From positions 1 through 12,940 of the forward strand of contig JAFTLM010000009.1 of NCBI GenBank assembly GCA_017455945.1: 12,940 bases of DNA. Direction: 5' to 3'. The DNA comes from Clostridia bacterium. GTDB taxonomy: Bacteria > Bacillota > Clostridia > Oscillospirales > CAG-272. Shown here piece after piece: positions 1 through 6,588 of the stretch. Every line of letters starts with the position of its first letter. Position 1 is the stretch's first letter. A program made the translations under genes and the position numbers. The notes beneath the pieces are model-generated. The model did no database searches. It worked only from the letters and a program-made list of their open reading frames with translations, and was not told the DNA's origin.

Positions 1-41
1 AGTTTTACTTTAATGACTCAGCCTCTTTTATTGGCGTCAAA

Positions 42-1973
42 TTACTTAAGAAGATTGATGAACAGTCCGCCTACGACGGTTCTGTTTCTGAAGGCTCTGT
101 AATCGGCTGTGCTGGTATAGTACCAGTCTGTAAGAGGTACGCGGTCAAGCGTCTCGTTAATCATATTTACCATACTCTCGCAAACCTTGTCGAAGTACTC
201 TTTATCCTTCCAGATACAGGTGGACCACATGAGCCAATCTATCTTTGTGTAGTCCGAACGGCTGTCAAGAGGCACGCCGTAACGGTTCATCTTTGACATA
301 TAAACCTTTATCTCGTTCTTCTTTACTTCGTCCGTGAAGAGGTTGTAACCGAGAAGGCTGTCCCAAACGATGTTGTACTTAAGGCTCCAGCCTTCGCCGC
401 TGTCAAAGGTAAGGCGAGTTCCATCGTGGTCTGCCTTTGCGTCGATTTCCCACTGCTTTGCGTACTTCTTGGCGATTTCCATATAGGAAGCGTCACCCGA
501 AAGCTCGGCGTAAGCCGCGATACCAAGAATCGCCTTCAGGCTGAGGTTGCAGTTGCGGGCAAGGTGACCTGCAAAGTCGTCTGTGCAAAGCTGATTTTCA
601 GGGTCATATCCAAACTTAACAAGATAGTCTACCCACTGCTTCATAAGCTCCTTGTTGTCGTCAAACAGCTTTTGGTCGCCTCCCGAATATTTCTTTACAG
701 CCGCAAGGCAAAGAAGCATGTTTCCTGCTTCTTCAACAGGCATCTGACTGCCGAACATAAGCTTTCCGCCGATTCTGTTGCCTCTGTTTCCGCCGCCCGC
801 AAGGAAGAGAGACTTAGCGCCGTATACCTGACCGTTGGCAAGAGGATACTGTCCCGCATCGTGGGGTGTGAAATCAAACTCCCACGCGTCAGACTTAGCG
901 AACTTGATAATGGGACGGAGCATTCCGTTTACAAGCTCGGGGGCATACTTAAGGAAAAGAGGAATTGAGGGATACGTAACGTCAAGAGTAGCGATACATC
1001 CGTTGGAGTCGTCCTCCTTGGAGAGGAAGAGGATGTTGCCCTCGGTGTCCTCAACAAGCTTATGTGCCGCGATAGCCTGGCGGTATGCAAGAGAGGTGAT
1101 GTTCTTGTAATTCTCTCCGAGAGCCGCTGTTTCCGCGGTAAGCTTAGCGTCAAACTCGTCGCAGAGCTTCTTTATTTCGGGGTACTCGCGTACAGCCGCC
1201 TTGACCATATCGCCAAAGCTGTCAAAATACTTGGTGTAGTACTCGTCAAGCTGCTCGCCGAAGTACTCTATGGGCTTTATCTCGTCGTAAGCAACGACCA
1301 CAACGCCCTCGTTTTCTTCCTTTACGGAAATAAGGTAAGGTTCTTCGTCGTAAGCATTGTACGCACGGTTCATGGGAAGAAGGTCAACTCTGTCCTGGTT
1401 GACTATCTTTGCAACTCTTGCCTTGGGGTCGCACATATGGAGATAACCCCAGTCAATCATTACGTTATCGCCCGACTGAGAAAGCACGTTCTGGTTTACG
1501 TTGCCGAAAGCAACCGAATAATCGGTCTTTTTAACCTCAACGTTCTGCTCTCTGCCGTCAACGCATCCGCGTGCGCTGATACCGAAAACAAATCTTATCT
1601 GCTTGTCGCACTTGGGCTCAAACTTGTAAGACACGTAGCTTACAGGACGTGTGAGAATGTCAAGTCTGTCAAGAAGAAGAGGGGTGGTGAAGGTAAGCTC
1701 AAGCTTGACCCACTCGTTCTCAAAAACGTATTTTGAGCTTGTGGGAGTAACTTCAACGCTTCTCTGATATATACGGCGCTTGATAAGCTTTCCGTCGGGG
1801 TCGAAGCCTGCTACCGAGTGGAATGCGTTGTCAACGAAAACGCCGGCCATAATGGGGCAGGGTCTGCCCGACCAGTGCTCGGTGGGGGTGGCGTAAAGTG
1901 CGTCACTGCACGACCATACCGAGAAAAAGGGGTCAACTGTGATAAGCGGAACTGCCGCGGGTCTGAATTTCAT
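42..1973 (-). CDS. Glutaminase A-like protein (DUF4964/DUF5127/DUF4965 family), cytoplasmic
   Basis: The 643-residue protein matches the family named after fungal extracellular glutaminase GtaA. It opens with the DUF4964-type block RPAAVPLITVDPFFSVWS (residues 4-21), followed by a beta-rich DUF5127-like region (about 60-265). The C-terminal alpha/alpha-barrel-like region (about 285-640) contains YPLANGQVYG (376-385), QMPVEEAGNML (410-420), FAGHLARNCNLSLKAI (467-482), GWSLKYNIVWD (528-538) and VPLDSRSDYTKIDW (567-580). There is no signal peptide, unlike fungal GtaA, so it probably acts in the cytoplasm. I chose ATG at 1973 because GGAGGA lies 7 bases upstream; an in-frame TTG at 1988 overlaps that Shine-Dalgarno and would add five residues. 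It is divergent from an AraC-type regulator, which probably controls it. A glycine-rich stretch (about 391-405) just before QMPVEE looks like an insertion. Bacterial members have little biochemistry, and the barrel fold also suits glycoside-type chemistry, so glutamine hydrolysis is not certain. Confidence 0.85.
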   Translation of the reverse strand: MKFRPAAVPLITVDPFFSVWSCSDALYATPTEHWSGRPCPIMAGVFVDNAFHSVAGFDPDGKLIKRRIYQRSVEVTPTSSKYVFENEWVKLELTFTTPLLLDRLDILTRPVSYVSYKFEPKCDKQIRFVFGISARGCVDGREQNVEVKKTDYSVAFGNVNQNVLSQSGDNVMIDWGYLHMCDPKARVAKIVNQDRVDLLPMNRAYNAYDEEPYLISVKEENEGVVVVAYDEIKPIEYFGEQLDEYYTKYFDSFGDMVKAAVREYPEIKKLCDEFDAKLTAETAALGENYKNITSLAYRQAIAAHKLVEDTEGNILFLSKEDDSNGCIATLDVTYPSIPLFLKYAPELVNGMLRPIIKFAKSDAWEFDFTPHDAGQYPLANGQVYGAKSLFLAGGGNRGNRIGGKLMFGSQMPVEEAGNMLLCLAAVKKYSGGDQKLFDDNKELMKQWVDYLVKFGYDPENQLCTDDFAGHLARNCNLSLKAILGIAAYAELSGDASYMEIAKKYAKQWEIDAKADHDGTRLTFDSGEGWSLKYNIVWDSLLGYNLFTDEVKKNEIKVYMSKMNRYGVPLDSRSDYTKIDWLMWSTCIWKDKEYFDKVCESMVNMINETLDRVPLTDWYYTSTADYRAFRNRTVVGGLFINLLK

Positions 1974-1992
1974 AATATTTTCCTCCAAAATA

Positions 1993-2021
1993 TTGACTTT
2001 ATTTAATTATACTGCTATAAT
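1993..2021 (+). promoter_or_regulatory. Predicted sigma-A promoter of the AraC-family regulator gene
   Basis: TTGACT (1993-1998), a 17-base spacer and a perfect TATAAT (2016-2021) preceded by TGC (extended -10). Transcription would begin near 2028. This would leave almost no leader for the upstream ATG at 2034, so it supports the start at 2070. Confidence 0.7.
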
Positions 2022-2034
2022 AATTGTAGCACAA
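2006..2034 (-). promoter_or_regulatory. Predicted sigma-A promoter of the glutaminase-like gene
   Basis: Read on the minus strand, TTGTGC (2029-2034) and a perfect TATAAT (2006-2011) are separated by 17 bases. Transcription should start near 1999, leaving a leader of about 25 bases that includes the GGAGGA at 1981-1986. The -35 box is weak (TTG only), which is usual for a promoter needing an activator. It overlaps the divergent araC-type promoter. Confidence 0.6.
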
Positions 2035-2069
2035 TGGAAAAAACAGTCAAAAAAATGAGGAAAACAAGC

Positions 2070-2915
2070 ATGAGCGAAGAAATATACCGAATAAATCAAA
2101 AAAGCGAAACCAAGGATCTTATCAAATTCCAGCTTTGCGGAACCACCTTTCCCGACAAAAATTATCGGATAAGCCGAAGGCTTTCTCTCATATCCTGCAT
2201 TGAATACGTGGAGGATGGGTGCGGAACGGTACACATCGGCGACAAGACATTTTACCCTCACGGCGGAGACAGTTATTTTCTTCAGGCGGGGTATATGCAA
2301 CACTATTACTCTGACAAGGACACTCCCTGGAAAAAGCATTTTATAAATATTTCGGGCAGGCTGGCGGAAAATCTTGCGGAGGGGTACGGGCTTTCAAACG
2401 TATCTTATTTTGAGGGTCTTGATTTAAGCGGCGAATTATTCAGAATAATCGAGCTTGCAAAAGACGAATACTACGACCACACCCCCGAATTTATTTCGAT
2501 TCTCAACGAAATTTTTTTGAAGATGCACAACCACGTTTACCGTAAAGACGGGCAGTCAGATCTGGGTGCCGAGATGAAGGATTTCCTCAACACGCAAATA
2601 ACCGCCCCCTTCAGAATCGACCTGCTGTGCAAGCACATATCGCGTTCCGAATCTCAGACGATAAGACTTTTCAAGGAGGCTTTCGGAACCACTCCCTATT
2701 CCTACGTTCTGGAAAAAAGGGTGGGGCTGGCAAAGAAGCTTCTTACCGACACAAACCTTACAATAAAGCAGATTTCCGACAAACTCTGTTTTGCTGACGA
2801 GTACTATTTTTCCAACTTTTTTAAGAAAAAAGCAGGCGTTACCCCCTCGGCTTACAGAAAAAGCGGTGCCGCCCCTTCACAACAGGAAAAAGAAGGAAAC
2901 AAAATGCTTGACTAA
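2070..2915 (+). CDS. AraC-family transcriptional regulator with N-terminal cupin-type sensor domain
   Basis: A 281-residue DNA-binding regulator. The N-terminal half (about 25-110) looks like an AraC-type effector-binding beta barrel, with GCGTVHIGDKTFYPHGGD and QAGYMQHYYSD as core strands. The C-terminal 95 residues (about 170-263) form the double helix-turn-helix: the first around IDLLCKHISRSESQTIRLFK, the second around LTIKQISDKLCFADEYYFSNFF, ending in the hallmark GVTPSAYRK. I prefer ATG at 2070: GAGG sits 9 bases upstream and the predicted promoter would start transcription near 2028. ATG at 2034 has no leader or ribosome site but would give 293 residues. The likely target is the divergent glutaminase-like gene, because local divergent pairs of this kind are common for sugar-responsive AraC regulators in gut Clostridia. 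The effector is unknown. The last residues overlap the next promoter. Confidence 0.9.
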   Translation: MSEEIYRINQKSETKDLIKFQLCGTTFPDKNYRISRRLSLISCIEYVEDGCGTVHIGDKTFYPHGGDSYFLQAGYMQHYYSDKDTPWKKHFINISGRLAENLAEGYGLSNVSYFEGLDLSGELFRIIELAKDEYYDHTPEFISILNEIFLKMHNHVYRKDGQSDLGAEMKDFLNTQITAPFRIDLLCKHISRSESQTIRLFKEAFGTTPYSYVLEKRVGLAKKLLTDTNLTIKQISDKLCFADEYYFSNFFKKKAGVTPSAYRKSGAAPSQQEKEGNKMLD

Positions 2916-2936
2916 TTCGACATAATGTGGTAAAAT
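2908..2936 (+). promoter_or_regulatory. Predicted sigma-A promoter of the gpsA-like/hpt operon
   Basis: TTGACT (2908-2913), 17-base spacer, TAAAAT (2931-2936) preceded by TGG (extended -10). The -35 box spans the last codons and stop of the AraC-type gene, so the next two genes can be transcribed separately from it. Confidence 0.65.
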
Positions 2937-2943
2937 ATAGAAG

Positions 2944-2958
2944 ATGAGCTTGGCTCAT
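2944..2958 (+). other. Perfect short hairpin at the 5' end of the gpsA-like/hpt transcript
   Basis: ATGAGC (2944-2949), loop TTG, GCTCAT (2953-2958). It lies at or directly after the predicted transcription start (about 2943) and just before the GGAGG at 2961. It could be a 5' mRNA-stabilising stem or a small operator. No U-tract follows, so it is not a terminator. Confidence 0.4.
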
Positions 2959-2969
2959 ACGGAGGTAAA

Positions 2970-3935
2970 ATGAAATTAACTGTAATCGGATGCGGTCGTT
3001 GGGGTGCGTTTCTGACCTGGTATCTTGACAAATCGGGGCACGACGTAACGCTTTACGGCCGTGAGGGTTCAAAAAATATGGCGAGATTTATCGCCTCCCG
3101 AAGGAACGATTTGCTTGAACTGCCAAAAAGCGTGGCTCTCAGCACCGATCTTAAAAGTGCGGCGGCAGATGCCGACGTTATAGTAATATCTGTGGATTCT
3201 CAGGGACTCAGAGGAGTATTTACCGAGCTTGATTCGCTGTCGTTGACACACAAGAACTTTGTGCTGTGTATGAAGGGCATTGAAATTTCAAGCGGAAAAC
3301 GCCTTACAGAGGTTGCCTGTGAGTTTATAAAGGGAGACGGAAAGGTTGCCGTTTGGCTGGGTCCCGGTCACGTTCAGGAGTTTTATGCCGGCATTCCCAA
3401 CTGTATGGTTATCGACAGTGACGACGAGGACTATAAAAGGCTGCTTGTTGACGAGTTTTCAAGCGAACTTATCAGGCTTTACTACGGCGAGGATCTTGTG
3501 GGAAACGAGATAGGCGCGGCGGCGAAAAACGTCATAGGAATTGCGGCGGGTATGCTTGACGGGCGTTCGCTTTCTTCGCTAAAGGGAGCGTTGATGGCAC
3601 GCGGAGCACGCGAGGTATCAAGGCTTATTGTGGCTATGGGCGGAAACGAGCTTTCGGCTTACGGTCTGTGCCACCTGGGAGATTATGAGGCGACCGTGTT
3701 CTCAAAATACAGTCACAACCGCCGTTTTGGCGAGGCTTTTGTCAAGGGCGAGAAGTCAGAGGGGCTTGCAGAGGGGTATTACACCGTATGCGCACTCATG
3801 AAGCTGTGCCGTGAGACGGGAGTAGAAATGCCCATTTGCAGTGCTGTCTACCAGATTCTCTACGAACAAAAGAGCACTGACGAGGCTTTGTCTTCGCTGT
3901 TTGAAAGACGTCCCACAAAAGAATTTTATCAATAA
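2970..3935 (+). CDS. GpsA-like NAD(P)H-dependent glycerol-3-phosphate dehydrogenase family protein
   Basis: A 321-residue soluble dehydrogenase of the usual GpsA length. The N-terminal Rossmann fold has the dinucleotide motif GCGRWG (7-12). Other family landmarks are CMKGIE (100-105, with the conserved lysine K102), GNEIGAAAKNVIGIAAGMLDG (178-198, catalytic-type lysine K186), the KGALMARGAREVSRL helix (205-219) and a GDYEAT motif (237-242). GpsA reduces dihydroxyacetone phosphate to sn-glycerol 3-phosphate for phospholipid synthesis. Some motifs diverge: GPGHVQEF replaces the usual SGPSxAxE, and SHNRRFG replaces the usual SRNRxFG. It could therefore be a paralogue with a different substrate. 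GGAGG at 2961-2965 sits 4 bases before ATG. The hpt gene follows after 30 bases, apparently in the same operon. Confidence 0.85.
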   Translation: MKLTVIGCGRWGAFLTWYLDKSGHDVTLYGREGSKNMARFIASRRNDLLELPKSVALSTDLKSAAADADVIVISVDSQGLRGVFTELDSLSLTHKNFVLCMKGIEISSGKRLTEVACEFIKGDGKVAVWLGPGHVQEFYAGIPNCMVIDSDDEDYKRLLVDEFSSELIRLYYGEDLVGNEIGAAAKNVIGIAAGMLDGRSLSSLKGALMARGAREVSRLIVAMGGNELSAYGLCHLGDYEATVFSKYSHNRRFGEAFVKGEKSEGLAEGYYTVCALMKLCRETGVEMPICSAVYQILYEQKSTDEALSSLFERRPTKEFYQ

Positions 3936-3965
3936 ACAACCCTGAAATCGGAGGAAATTTTCAAA

Positions 3966-4526
3966 ATGAACCGTTCTACTTCTATAGAGGCTTACAATAA
4001 AAGAATCAAAAAGATTCTTATCACGGAGGAAGAGATTCAGAACGCCGTCAAGGAGGCGGCAAAAAAGATCGACGCCATTTACGACGGCACGCCTATTCTT
4101 CTCATAAGCATATTGAAGGGTGCTTTTGTCTTTATGGCTGACGTTTGTAAAAACGTAACCGTGCCCACCGAAATTGCATTTATGACCGCAAAGAGCTACT
4201 TTGACGACGTAGTTTCTTCGGGAAACGTGGAAATCACTATGGATATCAAGCAAAATCTTGAAAACTATCACGTGGTTATTATCGAGGACATTGTGGATAC
4301 GGGAAGAACTCTTTCCGAAATCGTGAAGATACTCAAGAACCGCAATCCCCGTTCTTTCCACGTTATCACTCTTTTGGACAAGCCCTCAAGAAGAACGGTA
4401 GATTTTTCGGCAGATATTTCTCTGTTTACGATTCCCGATTATTTCGTAATAGGTTACGGTCTTGATTGCGGAGAATACTACAGAAATCTGCCCTACATAG
4501 CCGAATACAATCAAGACGCAGAATGA
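3966..4526 (+). CDS. hpt: Hypoxanthine phosphoribosyltransferase
   Basis: Purine salvage enzyme of 186 residues that transfers phosphoribose from PRPP to hypoxanthine or guanine, giving IMP or GMP in the cytoplasm. Visible landmarks are the SILKGA loop (48-53), the PRPP-binding motif VVIIEDIVDTGRTL (103-116, acidic pair E107/D108), the purine-contacting LLDKPSRR region (136-143) and the C-terminal FVIGYGLDCGEYYRNLPYI (160-178). Length and motifs are those of a complete bacterial Hpt. GGAGGA at 3950-3955 lies 10 bases before ATG. It is the second gene after the GpsA-like gene, and a strong terminator ends the unit at 4577-4608. In many Bacillota hpt sits beside tilS/ftsH; that context is absent here. 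Confidence 0.96.
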   Translation: MNRSTSIEAYNKRIKKILITEEEIQNAVKEAAKKIDAIYDGTPILLISILKGAFVFMADVCKNVTVPTEIAFMTAKSYFDDVVSSGNVEITMDIKQNLENYHVVIIEDIVDTGRTLSEIVKILKNRNPRSFHVITLLDKPSRRTVDFSADISLFTIPDYFVIGYGLDCGEYYRNLPYIAEYNQDAE

Positions 4527-4576
4527 TTACCCCCGCAGGTCAGGCGGTAAATTATAATTTATCTCATATCTTACGC

Positions 4577-4608
4577 AAAACAGGCTGAGCCGTGGCTCAG
4601 CCTGTTTT
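4577..4608. terminator. Bidirectional intrinsic terminator between converging operons
   Basis: A perfect 15-base inverted repeat: AAAACAGGCTGAGCC (4577-4591) and GGCTCAGCCTGTTTT (4594-4608), separated by GT. The GC-rich 11-bp core is flanked by A4 and T4, so it can stop transcription from hpt on the plus strand and from the decarboxylase gamma gene on the minus strand. Confidence 0.9.
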
Positions 4609-4615
4609 CATTATC

Positions 4616-5074
4616 TTATTCGTCTTTATTTTCGGGTTTGGGAGAGGTTACTTTATTAAGCACCGCAACAGAAACGATGATTGCACCGATGACGACGAAT
4701 ATACCAATCATTCCGATTCCCATAATGCCCAGGTTTTTTACAAACTCAAGGGGCTTAAACTGCATATCGGGAAGCTTGGATTCCGCCACGGATGCACCTG
4801 TTTCGGTTTCTTCGGGGCAATTACAAATCTGGTATCCGCCGCACTTTTCACAAGGAGCGAGAGGCTCGACGGTTTCTTCGTCAGTTTCTTCGTCAGTTTC
4901 TTCGGGTTCTTCCGTCACATCGGGCTCGGTGGTGACATCGGGCTCGGTGGTCACATCGGGCTCGGTGATTCCGTTGGATTCGTTAATCAGGGGTTCGTTT
5001 GCAAGCACCGTAAGAGAGAACGCCGAAACAATCATTGCAAGCACAAGTGCCAATATAGAAATTTTCTTCAACAT
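4616..5074 (-). CDS. Na+-translocating decarboxylase gamma-subunit-like (OadG-like) membrane protein with acidic Cys-containing arm
   Basis: A 152-residue protein. A signal peptide (1-25, ending LTVLA) is followed by an acidic Thr/Glu/Pro/Asp-rich arm with three TEPDVT repeats (37-54) and TDEETDEE. A four-cysteine cluster CEKCGGYQICNC (75-86) comes next, then one membrane segment (about 116-139, GIMGIGMIGIFVVIGAIIVS) and a short charged tail. The membrane segment and its place after a beta-subunit gene point to the small gamma subunit that helps assemble oxaloacetate/methylmalonyl-CoA-type decarboxylase pumps. Assignment rests largely on this context. The arm should lie outside the cell, and its cysteines are not a feature I know from standard OadG. 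ATG at 5074 is chosen: AAGGAGG lies 8 bases upstream, while the in-frame TTG at 5098 overlaps the preceding stop and lacks a site. The gap to the beta gene is 20 bases. Confidence 0.7.
   Translation of the reverse strand: MLKKISILALVLAMIVSAFSLTVLANEPLINESNGITEPDVTTEPDVTTEPDVTEEPEETDEETDEETVEPLAPCEKCGGYQICNCPEETETGASVAESKLPDMQFKPLEFVKNLGIMGIGMIGIFVVIGAIIVSVAVLNKVTSPKPENKDE
4872..4904. repeat. 12-bp tandem repeat in the gamma-subunit gene
   Basis: Two full copies and three quarters of a third copy of GTTTCTTCGTCA (4872-4883, 4884-4895, 4896-4904). It encodes the acidic ETDEETDEE stretch on the minus strand and is prone to copy-number change in frame. Confidence 0.75.
4914..4967. repeat. 18-bp tandem repeat (three copies) in the gamma-subunit gene
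   Basis: Three 18-base units, GTCACATCGGGCTCGGTG with only one base varying (GTG instead of GTC at the start of copy two). On the minus strand they encode the TEPDVT repeats of the extracytoplasmic arm. The near identity at DNA level suggests recent duplication. Confidence 0.85.
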
Positions 5075-5094
5075 AGTTTTATCCTCCTTATCTG

Positions 5095-6459
5095 TCAACT
5101 AAAGAATCCGAGGATAAGACCGCCCGCGATAACCGACGCGATCTGTCCCGACACGTTTACACCCATAGAGTGCATAAGCAGGAAGTTCTGGGGATCTTCT
5201 TTAAGACCCATCTTATGCACGATACGTCCCGACATGGGGAACGCGGAGATACCTGCCGCACCGATCATGGGGTTGACCTTCTTCTTCATAAAGAGGTTGA
5301 GAAGCTTTGCGAAAAGCACGCCGCCCGCTGTATCAACGACGAAGGCAACAAGGCCGAGACCGAGGATAAGAAGTGTTGCGGGGGTAAGGAAGGTATCGTA
5401 ACGCATCTGCGTAGCAATAGTTACGCCAAGGAAAATGGTGATAAGGTTTGCAAGCACCTTCTGCGCTGTTTCGGAAAGCGAATCAAGCACGCCGAACTCG
5501 CGGATAAGGTTACCGAAAATAAGGAAGCCTACAAGAGCAACCGAGCCGGGAGCAACAAGACCTGCGATAACCGTAATAACGATGGGGAAAAGAATCTTTG
5601 TTGTCTTGGAAACAGCCTTGGGCTCGTAGGGCATACGAATCATACGCTCCTTCTTTGTGGTAAGAGCCTTGATAACGGGGGGCTGAATAATAGGCACAAG
5701 TGCCATATAGGAATAAGCCGCAACCATAATAGGTGCTATGTAGTTGGACTTAAGTGCGTTTGCAACGACAATGGAAGTAGGACCGTCAGCCGCACCGATA
5801 ATTGCGATGGAAGCCGCGTCCTTGATATCCGGGAAGAATACAGACGCCATACAGAGGGTAAAGAAGATACCAAACTGTGCCGCCGCACCGAATATCATAA
5901 GCTTGGGGTTTGTAAGCAGGGGACCGAAGTCTATCATCGCACCGATACCGATAAACAGAATAAGCGGGAAAAGCTCGTTCTGAATACCCGCGTTGTAGAG
6001 TGTAACAAGGGGTTCTACGTTTCCGATTACGGGAAGGTTTACAAGGATAGCGCCAAAGCCGATGGGCAACAGAAGCGTGGGTTCCATTTCCTTTTTGATG
6101 GCAAGGAAAATAAGAATACCGCCGATAGCCCACATAACCACCTGTCTGATGTCAAAGCCGTTAAGGTTTTCAACCAGAACGCCGAGGCTGATGTCGGTTT
6201 TTTCTGTTTCAGCGGCGGGGTCAAGCGGATCGCCGCTTTCCGTGTCAGGCGTATTGTTCTGAGAGTCTGACTCCGTCTGAGGAGCGTTCTCAGCGTTCTC
6301 GCCGTTATCTGTCTGACCGATTGTAGCAGCATCTGCCTGATCGTTGCTGACCGCTGTATCGCCTGCCTCTTCCGCAAACGCTGTAAGCGAAAGCGTAGAA
6401 AGCACAAAAATCAACACCAGAAAGACAACTGCAAGTTTTCCGAATTTCGTGTTAAACAT
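5095..6459 (-). CDS. Na+-translocating decarboxylase beta subunit (OadB/GcdB/MmdB family) with signal peptide and acidic N-terminal extension
   Basis: A 454-residue multi-pass membrane protein that drives Na+ export coupled to decarboxylation of a biotin-bound carboxyl group. The family core (about 90-454) shows ILFIGIGAMIDFGPL (167-181), the ion-site motif IGAADGPTSI (221-230, D225), GNLIREFGVLDSLSETAQ (316-333), VDTAGG (375-380), GAAGISAFPM (400-409) and HSMGVNVSG (430-438). Ahead of the core is a cleavable-looking signal peptide (1-29, ending TAFA) and an Asp/Glu/Asn/Gln/Thr-rich linker (30-90). This explains why the protein is longer than a typical beta subunit. Start ATG at 6459 has AGGAG 7 bases upstream. 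The gamma-like gene follows after 20 bases and a promoter lies at 6503-6531. No alpha or biotin-carrier gene is present, so the substrate (oxaloacetate, methylmalonyl-CoA, glutaconyl-CoA or malonate) cannot be assigned. Confidence 0.93.
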   Translation of the reverse strand: MFNTKFGKLAVVFLVLIFVLSTLSLTAFAEEAGDTAVSNDQADAATIGQTDNGENAENAPQTESDSQNNTPDTESGDPLDPAAETEKTDISLGVLVENLNGFDIRQVVMWAIGGILIFLAIKKEMEPTLLLPIGFGAILVNLPVIGNVEPLVTLYNAGIQNELFPLILFIGIGAMIDFGPLLTNPKLMIFGAAAQFGIFFTLCMASVFFPDIKDAASIAIIGAADGPTSIVVANALKSNYIAPIMVAAYSYMALVPIIQPPVIKALTTKKERMIRMPYEPKAVSKTTKILFPIVITVIAGLVAPGSVALVGFLIFGNLIREFGVLDSLSETAQKVLANLITIFLGVTIATQMRYDTFLTPATLLILGLGLVAFVVDTAGGVLFAKLLNLFMKKKVNPMIGAAGISAFPMSGRIVHKMGLKEDPQNFLLMHSMGVNVSGQIASVIAGGLILGFFS

Positions 6460-6502
6460 TTTCTTTCTCCTAATTTAATATTTTTATCATAAGACAAAGG
6501 CA

Positions 6503-6531
6503 ATTATACCACAAAAAGCCAATTAAGTCAA
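6503..6531 (-). promoter_or_regulatory. Predicted strong sigma-A promoter of the decarboxylase beta-gamma operon
   Basis: On the minus strand: TTGACT (6526-6531), 17-base spacer, perfect TATAAT (6503-6508) preceded by TGG (extended -10). Transcription would start near 6496, giving a leader of about 37 bases. The remaining 6532-6588 up to the flavoprotein stop is AT-rich and shows no convincing terminator. Confidence 0.75.
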
Positions 6532-6588
6532 TAAGTTTTTTGCTTAAAAGCAGTTAAGATGCGGTTAAGTATATCATTTTCCGCAAAA

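Noticed and set aside
15..31. Possible half of a terminator (minus strand AAAAGAGGCTGAGTC) after the glutaminase-like gene
   Set aside because: The matching arm would lie outside the window; no inverted repeat can be completed in the visible 41 bases.
1062..1736. Plus-strand open frame opposite the glutaminase-like gene
   Set aside because: It is a shadow of codon bias in a gene with many conserved motifs on the minus strand.
4872..4967. CRISPR-like array
   Set aside because: The short repeats are contiguous without spacers and are in frame within a protein gene.
4592..5401. Plus-strand open frame of 269 codons opposite the decarboxylase genes
   Set aside because: The translation is low-complexity (His/Cys/Gly/Phe-rich) with no family signature; it is the antisense of well-supported coding sequence including the tandem repeats.
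5170..6270. Plus-strand open frame of 366 codons opposite the beta subunit
   Set aside because: It lies fully inside a clear beta-subunit gene, has Lys/Asn/Cys/His-rich composition without hydrophobic core pattern, and has no promoter or ribosome site.
6532..6588. Terminator for the FAD/HEAT gene
   Set aside because: Only a 5-bp stem (TGCTT/AAGCA) followed by A's on the transcribed strand is visible, plus an imperfect direct repeat (GCAGTTAAG/GCGGTTAAG); this is not a convincing terminator.
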